From Methanohalophilus sp. RSK (GTDB lineage: Archaea; Halobacteriota; Methanosarcinia; Methanosarcinales; Methanosarcinaceae), in the NCBI RefSeq assembly GCF_003722075.1, contig NZ_RDSK01000013.1, positions 1 to 64,000 on the forward strand: 64,000 nt of DNA. Direction: 5' to 3'. Below, piece by piece: positions 1-7,777 of this stretch. The first letter of the stretch is position 1. Every line of letters starts with the position of its first letter. The position numbers and the translations under genes are program-made. Under the pieces are notes generated by a model that was given only the letters and a program-made list of their open reading frames with translations, was not told where the DNA came from and ran no database searches.

Positions 1-1
1 A

Positions 2-109
2 AACAATGCCGACCTAATTGGTGCAATGAATATTGAACACAAAACACGAGATTACAGGTATATCCTGGAATCTCAGGGGTGCTTGTCAGCCACCCAGACG
101 AATGCTTAA
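2..109 (+). pseudogene. TnpB (IS200/IS605 OrfB) C-terminal end, cut by window edge
   Basis: A reading frame open from the left edge ends at TAA 107-109. It encodes about 35 residues beginning NNADLIGAMNI, which matches the RuvC-III end of TnpB (the D-x-N/G-A-x-N-I motif). TnpB is an RNA-guided nuclease carried by IS605-type transposons. Only the end is visible, so whether the gene is intact to the left cannot be told. The typical right-end hairpin follows at once (positions 114-149), which supports the assignment. Confidence 0.7.
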
Positions 110-149
110 TTGACATTCAAGCCCCTTCCGTCAGGGAGGGGTAGTTGAC
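110..149 (+). mobile_element. Right end of an IS605/TnpB element
   Basis: A strong hairpin (CCCCTTCC, loop GTCA, GGGAGGGG) is followed by TAGTTGAC. The same stem-GTNA-stem-TAGTTSAM layout occurs at 7163-7187, 13075-13096 and 26368-26392, so this is the shared right-end (omega-RNA 3') signature of one transposon type. The next base starts the body of a NYN/OST-HTH gene, which marks the insertion junction at about 149/150. Confidence 0.7.
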
Positions 150-543
150 GACTCCCAAACCCTTTATTGCGGCTTGTGACAAGTTCATATATACGGAAAA
201 CCTGCGCAAGGAGGAAGATGTAGAAGGCACAGTAGATGAGTCGCCAATGCAGGTTCCGGGAAAATGGGATACCAACCGCCTCAAAGGCGACAGCAAGCTA
301 GTTAAAATGCTAAGGGATGCTGTCGAAGATTCAGCTGAGGAAAGTGGCTGGGCTTTTCTGGGTAATGTGGGCAGCAATCTTGTGCAGAAACAGCCGGATT
401 TTGATCCTCGTAATTATGGTTACAAAAAAATGTGGGATATTTTCCGGGCAATAGATCTTTTTGATATCGATGAAGTCCGGGCGGATAACTCCAGCAATAA
501 TCGGTTGATTTACGTAAAGGATAAGAAAAGTGATAGGAAATGA
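145..543 (+). pseudogene. NYN/OST-HTH (LOTUS) domain protein, 3' part, interrupted by TnpB element
   Basis: The 132-residue frame begins inside a conserved domain. Residues 5-20 (PKPFIAACDKFIYTENL) look like the end of a NYN/LabA-type RNase domain. Residues 45-130 look like an OST-HTH/LOTUS domain (LVQKQPDFDPRNYGYKKMW, ending in a beta-hairpin). The TTG at 145 lies in the transposon end, so it is a chance start. The N-terminal catalytic half must lie to the left of the transposon, outside the window. Such proteins are thought to act on RNA. The gene is most probably disrupted here. Confidence 0.6.
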
Positions 544-575
544 TCTTTCTTCACAATTGTTTTATGGAATTGACT

Positions 576-1742
576 TTAGATACTTGATATGAAACTCTCG
601 ATTCTCTCAAGAGCTTCCTTGATGTTTTCCCTTGAGGCCGCATAGGCACATCTGAGATATCCATTTCCGGCCTTGCCGAATACATCACCCGGTATGGTAA
701 CCACCTGTTGCTGGGCAAGGAGTCTTTCGGCGAATTGTTCCGATGTCAGGCCTGTGGATGCAACAGACGGGAATGCATAAAAGGCCCCGCCCGGGTTGAA
801 GCAGTCCAGGCCTATATTATTGAATCCTTTGACAATAAGTCTGCGCCGCCGGTTATATTCAGTGACCATTTTCTCCACTTCTTCCTCACCATTCTTGAGG
901 GCCTCTATCGCTCCTACCTGTGCGGTTATGGGGGCACAAAGCATGCTGTACTGGTGTATGCGCATCATGGCTGCTAACACCGGTGCAGGGGCAAGTGCAT
1001 AGGCCATTCTAAAACCGGTCATCGAATATGCCTTGGAAAACCCATTGAGGACTATGGTGCGTTCCCTCATGCCATCCAGGGCGGCAAAACATGTATGCCG
1101 TGCATCATAGGTCATCCTTTCATAGACTTCATCCGAGATGACCATTATATCATGTTCTTCAACAATGTCTGCGATGGGTTCCAGTTCCTTTTTATCCATC
1201 ACAGCCCCGGTGGGATTATTTGGATAATTGAGCAGGATGGCTTTGGTTTTCGGAGTGATCGCTCTTTTCAGGTTTTCCGAAGTAAGCTTGAACTCGTCTT
1301 CCCTGCATGTTTGTACGGCAACCGGGTCTCCTCCTGCAAAAATGATTGCCGGTGCATAGGCAACGTAAGAGGGTTCCACAATTATGATCTCGTCACCCGG
1401 GTCGGTAATGGCACGCACCGCCAGGTCCAGTGCCTCACTTACTCCCGATGTCACCAGTATTTCGGATGTAGGATCATAGTATAATCCTTGCTTCTGGGTA
1501 TAGGTCCTGGATATTTCGTCCCTGAGTTCTACAAGTCCATAGTTGGATGTGTAGGACGTTTCTCCCTGCTCAAGTGAATGAATACAGGCTTCCCGGATAT
1601 GCCAGGGAGTAATATAATCGGGTTCTCCAACTCCGAGCGATATTATGTCCTCATTGTCGGAGACCATGTCAAAAAAGCGGCGGATCCCTGAAGGGGGTAC
1701 CCTGTCCAGATAACTGGCTACAAAGCGTGAAGTGTCTGTCAG
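576..1742 (-). CDS. Class I/II PLP-dependent aminotransferase (CTG start)
   Basis: A fold-type I aminotransferase (COG0436, aspartate/aromatic type), 388 aa with the start chosen here. Visible motifs are SLGVGEPDY, NYPNNPTG, ISDEVYE and the PLP lysine in NGFSKAYSMTG (about residue 237), plus the C-terminal substrate arginine region RCAYA. The first ATG (1667) would remove the conserved SRFVASYLDRVPPSGIRRFFD segment. That segment is open upstream to a TGA and can only start at CTG 1742, which has GGAGG at 1751-1755 with an 8-nt spacer. The ATG at 1749 is out of frame and 1 nt from the Shine-Dalgarno. It lies 14 bp behind the Lrp-type regulator gene, probably in one operon. The substrate is not determined. 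Confidence 0.9.
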   Translation of the reverse strand: MTDTSRFVASYLDRVPPSGIRRFFDMVSDNEDIISLGVGEPDYITPWHIREACIHSLEQGETSYTSNYGLVELRDEISRTYTQKQGLYYDPTSEILVTSGVSEALDLAVRAITDPGDEIIIVEPSYVAYAPAIIFAGGDPVAVQTCREDEFKLTSENLKRAITPKTKAILLNYPNNPTGAVMDKKELEPIADIVEEHDIMVISDEVYERMTYDARHTCFAALDGMRERTIVLNGFSKAYSMTGFRMAYALAPAPVLAAMMRIHQYSMLCAPITAQVGAIEALKNGEEEVEKMVTEYNRRRRLIVKGFNNIGLDCFNPGGAFYAFPSVASTGLTSEQFAERLLAQQQVVTIPGDVFGKAGNGYLRCAYAASRENIKEALERIESFISSI

Positions 1743-1756
1743 TTCTCATACCTCCA

Positions 1757-2248
1757 TTAGGGGGAAACTGGCAGACGTTTTACATGTTCGGGCTCTTCCA
1801 TGATCAACCCGTTTTCTTTGTATGTCTTGAGTACGAAATGAGTGGCAGTATTATGCACCTGTTCCAGAGTGGCTATTTTCTCTGCAACAAAAAAAGCGAC
1901 CTGCTTCATGGATTTGCCACGGACAGTAAGGGCTATGTCATGTTCTCCTGAAAGCAGTCTGACAGAACGCACTTCGGGGAAACGGTATAATCTCTCTGCG
2001 ATGGCCTGGTATCCCTGTTTGCGTTCCAGTGTTACCTTCAGTTCAATGATCGCATAGACATAATCTTCCCCGGCAAGTTCCCAGTCAATCACTGTTTTAT
2101 ATTTGCGGATTATCTTTGCTTTTTCAAGCTGATGGATTCGCTTCTGGACTTCTTCCGGGGTCATGTCAACAAGGGCGGAAATGTCCTCTGGGCTTGACCT
2201 GGCATCATTTTCCAGAATCTCCAATATATCCCTTGTTTGCCTGTCCAT
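1757..2248 (-). CDS. Lrp/AsnC-family transcriptional regulator
   Basis: A 163-aa DNA-binding protein. A winged helix-turn-helix occupies residues 3-55 (MDRQTRDILEILENDARSS, then the recognition region DMTPEEVQKRIHQLEKAKII). A RAM/AsnC effector-binding fold occupies residues about 65-145 (YVYAIIELKV, LSGEHDIALTVRG). Archaeal members bind amino acids and regulate amino-acid metabolism. The aminotransferase gene follows 14 bp downstream, so the two are probably co-transcribed and functionally linked. The ATG at 2248 fits the family start. Confidence 0.9.
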   Translation of the reverse strand: MDRQTRDILEILENDARSSPEDISALVDMTPEEVQKRIHQLEKAKIIRKYKTVIDWELAGEDYVYAIIELKVTLERKQGYQAIAERLYRFPEVRSVRLLSGEHDIALTVRGKSMKQVAFFVAEKIATLEQVHNTATHFVLKTYKENGLIMEEPEHVKRLPVSP

Positions 2249-2275
2249 GCTCTTTGAGCCACCTGTATTTTTTGT

Positions 2276-2653
2276 TTATTTTGTAAGAATTGCGTTGACA
2301 ACGCCATCCTGGCCCGGACGACTGGTGATCCTGGCATCTCCAAGTTCGGTCTTGATGATGCTTCCCTTTGTGAGTATGTTACGCCTGACGTAGTGCTCGT
2401 TGGCTTCGTTGTCGGTAACATTCTCGATTGTTGTGGTTACTGTCTTGCCAGTAGAGGGATCGGTGACATTGGCAATTTTTTCTTGGAGAAGCTTTATTTT
2501 CTGGGTGCCGCCCCTGGTCTTTACGGGTTTTCTTCTGGTTTCTGCGACATGTGTTTCTGCAGGTTCACTGCCGATTTCATATTTCCTCTTTCCGCGTGCT
2601 GTTTTTCTCTTGGCAGCTGTGGCCGTTCTCTTTGATCTTCCCTGGGATATCAT
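2276..2653 (-). CDS. rps8e: 30S ribosomal protein S8e
   Basis: A 125-aa basic protein with the archaeal S8e layout: an N-terminal arginine/lysine-rich segment ([28 protein letters not shown], given here only as family signature), the conserved [12 protein letters not shown] turn, [11 protein letters not shown] and the C-terminal [13 protein letters not shown]...[13 protein letters not shown]. It is part of the small ribosomal subunit. It is transcribed alone, just upstream of the lrp gene on the same strand (27 bp gap). A TATA-like box lies at about 2675-2690. Confidence 0.93.
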   Translation of the reverse strand: MISQGRSKRTATAAKRKTARGKRKYEIGSEPAETHVAETRRKPVKTRGGTQKIKLLQEKIANVTDPSTGKTVTTTIENVTDNEANEHYVRRNILTKGSIIKTELGDARITSRPGQDGVVNAILTK

Positions 2654-2671
2654 GATTGGAACCTCTGTTTT

Positions 2672-2692
2672 GTGATTTAAATATAATACTAA
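2672..2692 (-). promoter_or_regulatory. Probable archaeal promoter of rps8e
   Basis: Read on the minus strand the segment gives AGTATTATATTTAAATCAC-like sequence, an A/T-rich TATA box about 25-35 bp upstream of the S8e start codon. It sits in the 150-bp divergent region shared with rnz. Confidence 0.45.
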
Positions 2693-2805
2693 GCTTTGCT
2701 ATTAGGAGAATTCATTAATTGTAATATTGTATATGAACCTTTCGAATACAGCCTTCTCACGAGTTTGGATAATCATAAATAAGGCTTTTACTTATGATAT
2801 TTATT

Positions 2806-3720
2806 ATGCTTCGTGTAGTGTTTCTTGGTACCGGGGGAGCTCTCCCAACTGTGAACAGGAATCCCTCTTCTATTCTGGTCAACAGGGAGGGGGAGTTGCT
2901 CCTTTTTGACTGTGGGGAGGGTACCCAGCAGCAAATGATGCGTGCCAGAACTGGCATGATGTCCCTCTCTTCTATATTCATTACACATTTTCATGCAGAT
3001 CATGTGCTGGGAATTCCTGGCCTTTTGCAAACTCTTTCTTTCCACGGCAGGGATGCTCCACTGACTATATATGGTCCTGCCTGGGTGGAACAATTTGTAA
3101 AATTGGTAGCACTACTTGGCTACTGCCGATTGAATTTTGAGATCAAAGCAGTACCTCTCGAAGCCGGGGACACTGTCCGCCGGGAAGGTTATGTGATTAA
3201 TGCAATTGCAAGTGAGCACAGTGTTCCTTCCCTTGCCTATGCTCTTGTGGAAAATGAACGCCCGGGCAAATTTGACCGCCGTCGTGCTGAAGAGCTGGGT
3301 GTACCCGTAGGCCCCCTTTTTTCCCGTCTCCAAAAAGGGGTATCTGTAGAAGTAAATGGGAGGGTCATCCATCCGAATGAAGTGATAGGTCCCTGCCGCA
3401 GGGGGCGTAAACTCATCTATACCGGTGATACCCGTCCATGTGAGGCAATTATTAGAGCAAGTAAAAACGCTGATATATTAATTCATGATGGGACACTTGC
3501 ACAGGAAAAAGCGGATTGGGCCCGTGAATCACTGCATTCTACAACAAAAGAGGCCGCAGACGTGGCACAAAAAGCAGAGGTAAAGTGGCTCATCCTGACC
3601 CATATCAGCTCGAGGTATACTGACGATTCTTCAGTGCTTCTGGAGGAGGCAAAAGAAGTTTTCGAAAATACCTGTGTGGCAGATGACCTGATGGAATTTG
3701 AAGTTCCCTATGGGAAATAA
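2806..3720 (+). CDS. rnz: Ribonuclease Z (tRNA 3' endonuclease)
   Basis: A metallo-beta-lactamase fold enzyme that removes the 3' trailer of pre-tRNAs. With the start at 2806 (MLRVVFLGTGG) it is 304 aa, the usual short-form length. The zinc motif THFHADH is at residues 60-66, FDCGEGTQ at 34-41, the later metal aspartate in GDTRPCE and a histidine in LTHISSRY. The ATG at 2794 would add four residues and cannot be excluded. This matters here because tRNA-Lys in the window has no encoded CCA and needs such processing. Confidence 0.93.
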   Translation: MLRVVFLGTGGALPTVNRNPSSILVNREGELLLFDCGEGTQQQMMRARTGMMSLSSIFITHFHADHVLGIPGLLQTLSFHGRDAPLTIYGPAWVEQFVKLVALLGYCRLNFEIKAVPLEAGDTVRREGYVINAIASEHSVPSLAYALVENERPGKFDRRRAEELGVPVGPLFSRLQKGVSVEVNGRVIHPNEVIGPCRRGRKLIYTGDTRPCEAIIRASKNADILIHDGTLAQEKADWARESLHSTTKEAADVAQKAEVKWLILTHISSRYTDDSSVLLEEAKEVFENTCVADDLMEFEVPYGK

Positions 3721-3742
3721 TGAGGGAAGCACTCCTGTGCCT

Positions 3743-4006
3743 TTAAATGAAGGCCCAATCAATTTTCTCATCATTTTTGTCATAAAGGGTAACTTCGGCC
3801 TGCATCTCTTCCATCTGGCTGGGTAATTCTTTGACTCCCAGGTAAAGGGTATCCCCGGGTTTCAAATCCCTCTTCGGATCAGTGCGGGCAAAATAAACAT
3901 TCCCTCCACTTTTTATTTCTTTGACCATTACTCCTTTCCATTTCAGGTTGTTTATTATGTTGACAACTTCGCACTCAAACCTGTCTGTTTCTTCTATTTC
4001 TGTCAT
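3743..4006 (-). CDS. Conserved small protein of unknown function (87 aa)
   Basis: An 87-aa acidic protein (MTEIEETDRFECEVVNII...). It has alternating strands and a PGDTLYLGV motif, suggesting a small beta-barrel (SH3/OB-like). No catalytic residues stand out, and I do not recognise a named family. Its start is 14 bp behind the stop of the AAA ATPase on the same strand, so the two are probably one transcription unit. Confidence 0.65.
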   Translation of the reverse strand: MTEIEETDRFECEVVNIINNLKWKGVMVKEIKSGGNVYFARTDPKRDLKPGDTLYLGVKELPSQMEEMQAEVTLYDKNDEKIDWAFI

Positions 4007-4020
4007 TTTGTCACCTCTTC

Positions 4021-5124
4021 TCAGGCGTAAAGGTGGGTATTGGTTTCTTTTTTCTGCAACCCGGACGCAGTTTTTTCAAAATAATGTGCTTCAACTTTTT
4101 CCATGTCGTCCATTATTGCATGGTGAAGGGCACTTTTGAGGACTTTTTCCACGATGTCTCTTCCTGAAAGACCGTTGGTCAGTTTTGCAAGTTCACCCAA
4201 GTTAGCTTCAGCTTTTAGGGGGAATGTCTGTAGATTGAGTTCGATTATTTCTTTTCTTTCTTCTTTGCCAGGAAGTACAAACTCAATCTCCTCTTCAAAA
4301 CGGCTCCTTACTGCGCTGTCAAGTACTGCTGTCCTGTTTGTGGCACAGATGGTGCACACTCCTTCTCTCTGGCTGATACCGTCCATTTCTGTGAGCAGGG
4401 CGTTGACGATCTCGGCTACATCGCCTCTGAGTTCCTGGTATCGCCTGTCAAGGGCAATCGCATCCAGTTCGTCTATGAAAATGATGCTGGGTGCAATTTC
4501 GCCGGCTCTTTCATACAACTGATGTATCTGGCGGGAGCCTTCCCCTACAAATTCTCCTATTAGTTGTGTGGCTTTGATCGGGAGGAATGCCACATCAGTT
4601 TTATTCGCAAGGGCTTTTGCGACCATGGTCTTTCCTGTACCTGATGGTCCATGAAACAGGATGTTACGGGGTGCCCATTTGCCAAACCTCTCAGGCTCTT
4701 CCAGGTATCTTTCGATGAGTTTGCATTTGCGTTTTGCTTTAACCTGTCCGACGATATCATCAAATGCAATTTCCACGGGATATTCAATATCCGTTTTTTC
4801 TTTCTCTTCCTGATTTACTACAATTGTTGTGGATTGGCCTATTATTGTAGCTTCAGGTCTTACTTCCTGGATTATGTATGCAAAATCAGGGAACATTCGG
4901 TGATCAAATAGATAATCGTTTTTTCGGGCAACGTAACCATTCCATTGCATTCTCGCATAACATTCGAAAAGTTCGGGTTCTTCGATGCGTGGATATTCTT
5001 CAATAATTCCACAGAGAGGATAGCCAATAGGTTGCAAAATTACAATTTCTGCAGTAGCTTCTTTTGCCTCGATTGCTTCCTGGGGCATTTTTTTCAGGGT
5101 AGAACGTTGTGCGGATCTTGCCAT
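4021..5124 (-). CDS. AAA+ ATPase of the Cdc48/PAN-like class, short archaeal type
   Basis: A 367-aa single-ring AAA ATPase. Residues 1-115 form a non-AAA N-terminal region with no recognised domain. Walker A is GPSGTGKT (159-166), the pore-type loop region is QLIGEFVGEGSRQ, Walker B is [10 protein letters not shown] (213-222), sensor 1 is ATN and the arginine finger region is RSRFEEEIEF. It differs from PAN and Cdc48 by length and N terminus. Such proteins remodel or unfold substrates, but the target is unknown. The 87-aa gene that follows may be a partner. Confidence 0.85.
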   Translation of the reverse strand: MARSAQRSTLKKMPQEAIEAKEATAEIVILQPIGYPLCGIIEEYPRIEEPELFECYARMQWNGYVARKNDYLFDHRMFPDFAYIIQEVRPEATIIGQSTTIVVNQEEKEKTDIEYPVEIAFDDIVGQVKAKRKCKLIERYLEEPERFGKWAPRNILFHGPSGTGKTMVAKALANKTDVAFLPIKATQLIGEFVGEGSRQIHQLYERAGEIAPSIIFIDELDAIALDRRYQELRGDVAEIVNALLTEMDGISQREGVCTICATNRTAVLDSAVRSRFEEEIEFVLPGKEERKEIIELNLQTFPLKAEANLGELAKLTNGLSGRDIVEKVLKSALHHAIMDDMEKVEAHYFEKTASGLQKKETNTHLYA

Positions 5125-5595
5125 ATTTTCTCCTTTAGGTCATATGGGTCATGTTGCAGTATTAAAGTTTATCCATAGGCTTTTCTTGTAAAATTAAATT
5201 TTAAAAGATCTGTTAGATAAAGTTATTTCCTTCTACTTTTTTCAGGATGCATATTGTTGTTGGTTTTATCTTAGTTAGATAGATAAATTTATATTTATTC
5301 TTCTTTGCATACTCATCTGATCGAAATGATAAAACATCTTGATTCAAAGAAAAGTCATGGTGATTCTGCTAGTAACGATTAATTTGATTTATGGGTTTGG
5401 ATGAGTTAATTCTAAATTTATATATAATCAGATGTATAAAAGTTCAGATTTATAAGTTGTATGCCTATTACTATATATATGGAAACATACTATACAATAG
5501 CTTTTCAATTTAAATTGTGATCAAATCAGTCAGGTATTTTCCGGGAAAGGGAAATATATCGATATTTATAAAATCATATTTAGAGGTATTAAAGA
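5125..5595. other. 470-bp A/T-rich divergent intergenic region
   Basis: No gene is supported between the AAA ATPase and the response regulator. The region is A/T-rich with many TATA-like runs (for example 5284-5300 and 5479-5492). One 18-codon ORF (5326-5382) follows a TATA-like element but has no support. A likely promoter for the response regulator is at about 5567-5577 (ATATTTATAAA). Confidence 0.5.
5565..5594 (+). promoter_or_regulatory. Promoter/RBS of the response regulator gene
   Basis: A TATA-like ATATTTATAAA (about 5567-5577) lies roughly 20-30 bp before the ATG at 5596. An AGAGGT Shine-Dalgarno-like sequence lies about 9 nt upstream of the ATG. The leader would be short. Confidence 0.4.
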
Positions 5596-5961
5596 ATGGC
5601 CACAATTCTGGTAGTTGAAGACAACCCAATGAACATGGAACTTACAGTGGACTTGCTTGAGTCTTACGGATATGAAGTAATGCAGGCAGAAGACGGTTTA
5701 CAGGCTCTTGATGTTGTAGAAAATAATATTTTTGATCTCATCTTACTTGATATGCAGCTGCCCAAAATGGATGGGCTTGAAGTTCTGGAAAAATTCAAAG
5801 AGATTGAAAACGCAAAAGATACTCCTGTAATTGCATTGACAGCACATGTAATGAGGGGCGATGATAAGAAATTTATTAATGCAGGATGTGCGGGTTACAT
5901 ATCCAAACCAATCGACATACATGATTTCCAACAAACCATTTCATCTTATGTCGAAAATTAA
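5596..5961 (+). CDS. Single-domain (CheY/DivK-like) response regulator
   Basis: A 121-aa receiver domain with no output domain. The phospho-acceptor is Asp52 (LILLDMQLPKMDG), the acidic pocket is Glu8/Asp9 (VVEDN), Thr82 is in ALTAH and Lys104 is in SKPID. All are present, so it should be phosphorylated by a histidine kinase. It stands alone between a 470-bp and a 200-bp intergenic region. The hybrid-kinase-type receiver sequence (EDNPMNMEL) is common in Methanosarcinaceae. Confidence 0.9.
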   Translation: MATILVVEDNPMNMELTVDLLESYGYEVMQAEDGLQALDVVENNIFDLILLDMQLPKMDGLEVLEKFKEIENAKDTPVIALTAHVMRGDDKKFINAGCAGYISKPIDIHDFQQTISSYVEN

Positions 5962-6198
5962 TTATAGATATTCTGGAATTTCATTGGTGGATTAAAAATG
6001 CTTTTTGCAAGGGTCTTACTCTTGCATTCATTGCAATTTGAATTCTGCCTCTAACCTCTTTTCAATGTATTTTGGCATCTCTTCCAGGGATAATTCAATG
6101 CATTTAATGTACAGGGATTTGTTTTTTCATCATCCAATAGTTTTAATATCTATGTAACTTATCAAATGAGAAAATTAGCAGCATTTGAGGCAGGATTC

Positions 6199-6975
6199 AT
6201 GGAACTTGATGAGAGAATTATTACCCGAGCGATAGTTGAAGAATTTACCAATGTTTTTCTAGACTATACTGATGTTGACGTGGCCCTGGTGGGTGGAGGT
6301 CCGGCAAACCTTGTTGCTGCACGTTATCTTGCAGAAGCAGGACTAAAGACTGTACTTTTTGAGAAGAAACTCTCTGTAGGAGGCGGTATGTGGGGCGGTG
6401 GCATGATGTTCCCGCGCATTGTGGTCCAGGAAGAAGCGCGCAGGATCCTTGATGATTTTGATGTGCCATATCATGAATATGAAGAAGGTTACTATGTGGC
6501 AAACTCGGTTGGTACTGTAGGTAAACTCATAAGTGCAGCGGTTTCTGCCGGAGTTGAAATATTCAATCTGGTAAGTTTTGAAGATGTTATGATACGGGAT
6601 AACAATGAGGTATGCGGGCTTGTTATTAACTGGACAGCAGTTGAAATAGGCCGGCTTCATGTTGATCCTCTCACAATCCGTTCTAGCCTGGTACTTGACG
6701 GAACCGGACACGAGGCTACTGTATGCAATACTGTGCAGCGCAAGATTCCCGGAGCTTTTGGTGGCAAGGGGGTAGTGGGTGAAAAACCAATGTGGGCTGA
6801 TACTGGTGAGCGTCTTGTAATGGAAAATACCCGGGAGGTTTATCCCGGTTTGATAGTTACAGGTATGGCTGCCAATGCAGTTGCAGGTTCTCCCCGGATG
6901 GGTCCTGTTTTTGGAGGGATGCTTCTCTCTGGTGAAAAGGCCGCACAGCTTGCAATTTCTCGCCTGAAAGACTGA
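6199..6975 (+). CDS. thi4: Thi4-type thiazole synthase (sulfide-dependent, His type)
   Basis: An enzyme that makes the adenylated thiazole of thiamine from NAD and glycine. It is 258 aa from the ATG at 6199 (MELDERIITRAI), which matches the family start better than the ATG at 6166. The FAD/NAD-type glycine motif is VGGGPANLVAARYL (31-44), followed by GGGMWGGGMM (61-70). The catalytic cysteine that serves as sulfur donor in yeast Thi4 is His154 here (GRLHVDP). This marks the catalytic type of methanogens, which uses free sulfide with iron. Monocistronic. No riboswitch is seen. Confidence 0.92.
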   Translation: MELDERIITRAIVEEFTNVFLDYTDVDVALVGGGPANLVAARYLAEAGLKTVLFEKKLSVGGGMWGGGMMFPRIVVQEEARRILDDFDVPYHEYEEGYYVANSVGTVGKLISAAVSAGVEIFNLVSFEDVMIRDNNEVCGLVINWTAVEIGRLHVDPLTIRSSLVLDGTGHEATVCNTVQRKIPGAFGGKGVVGEKPMWADTGERLVMENTREVYPGLIVTGMAANAVAGSPRMGPVFGGMLLSGEKAAQLAISRLKD

Positions 6976-6999
6976 TCTGGAGAAAAGTTTATCTTATTG

Positions 7000-7187
7000 A
7001 GCAGAAGAATCCTTCTTTGAGGGAGGGGGGAATGAATGCTTTCCCCCTGATTTAACATAATGTTTAAATAGTATTGACACTAGCATAGTCCATCACCTTC
7101 GGAACGAGGGGAAGGGCTTGTGGACTTGTGAACAATAGTTCAAAGTATGAAGCAAGAAGCACCATGCGTAAGCGTGGGGTAGTTCAC
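7000..7187 (+). mobile_element. IS605-derived mini-element (MITE/PATE-like) with omega-RNA-like right end
   Basis: No tnpB is present. A left-end-like hairpin (7009-7024, TCCTTC/GAGGGA) and a TTTAAATAG-like promoter stretch are followed by a right-end module at 7118-7187. That module is TGTGGACTTGTGAAC...GTATGAAGCAAGAAGC, then the hairpin CCATGC-GTAA-GCGTGG and the end GTAGTTCAC. The GTGAAC at 7128-7133 can pair with the terminal GTTCAC (7182-7187), as in omega-RNA pseudoknots. The module closely resembles 26324-26392. The right boundary is firm and the left boundary is approximate. Confidence 0.6.
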
Positions 7188-7205
7188 GAGAAATACATCT
7201 ATAGG

Positions 7206-7224
7206 ATGTCCTCGCGTAGGACAT
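7206..7224. repeat. Perfect palindrome in the tRNA-His leader
   Basis: ATGTCCT and AGGACAT, separated by CGCGT, form a perfect 7-bp hairpin. It lies between a TATA-like TCTATAGG (about 7197-7205) and the tRNA 5' end (7234). It may be a leader processing structure or an operator. Confidence 0.5.
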
Positions 7225-7233
7225 TCTCAATAT

Positions 7234-7308
7234 GCCGGGGTAGGGTAGCGGTTATCCTGTAGCCCTGTGGAGGCTACGATCTGAGTTCGATTCTCGGTCC
7301 CGGCCCCA
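7234..7308 (+). tRNA. tRNA-His (anticodon GTG)
   Basis: It folds fully: acceptor GCCGGGG/TCCCGGC, D arm GGGT/ATCC, anticodon stem TAGCC/GGCTA with loop CTGTGGA (anticodon 7267-7269, GTG) and T arm CTGAG/CTCGG. The discriminator is C, as expected for tRNA-His, and CCA is encoded (7306-7308). The base before the acceptor is T, so the G-1 must be added after transcription. It lies 46 bp downstream of an IS605-derived right end. Confidence 0.93.
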
Positions 7309-7351
7309 TTTTCTTTAATTTTCACAGGATTCTTGACATTTTTTAAAAGCA

Positions 7352-7693
7352 TTAATTGTCTATTTCGAATTCAGGATAAATTTCAGAATTATCCATTAAT
7401 TCTTCGTAAGCATCGTGCTTGGGGCTTATTATTACAATATGGGCTGGTGGATGTATTTTCCTCAGTTTGTTTATCGCAGAGCCGGCATTATTTTCCAGAC
7501 CCACAAGTGCTGCAAACTTACAATTTGAACGCAAGGGTACACCCACAACCTTTACAAGAATAGTGTCTGCATAGTTTGGTTCGATACGTTTTGGACAGGA
7601 ACTGAACTTCATGCTCCCGTATTGCTGCAAATCGTGCAGCGCAATCCTGACTTTGTTTTTATCTTCTCCCCTGATTACTGCAAAGGATTTCAT
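7352..7693 (-). CDS. DUF356-family methanogen protein
   Basis: A 113-aa protein (MKSFAVIRGEDKNKVRIALHD..., a central ILVKVVGVPLRSNCKFAALVGLENN and KLRKIHPPAHIVIISPKHDAYEE) that matches my recollection of DUF356, a family restricted to methanogens and relatives. The function is unknown. It is monocistronic, converging with tRNA-His, with 84 bp between it and proC. Confidence 0.7.
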   Translation of the reverse strand: MKSFAVIRGEDKNKVRIALHDLQQYGSMKFSSCPKRIEPNYADTILVKVVGVPLRSNCKFAALVGLENNAGSAINKLRKIHPPAHIVIISPKHDAYEELMDNSEIYPEFEIDN

Positions 7694-7777
7694 ACAAACC
7701 CCCCATTGAAGGCTTTGTAATTAACTAAATCATACAACTATATCAATTTTTGTATTGTTTCAGGAAATGATGGGGAA

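Noticed and set aside
1747-1749. ATG as start of the aminotransferase
   Set aside because: It is in another frame, ends after 26 codons and lies 1 nt from the Shine-Dalgarno.
5326-5382. An 18-codon ORF in the 470-bp intergenic region
   Set aside because: No ribosome-binding site and no recognisable peptide; a chance frame is more likely.
5962-6198. Thiamine riboswitch before thi4
   Set aside because: No conserved thiamine-element sequence was found in the 200 bp upstream.
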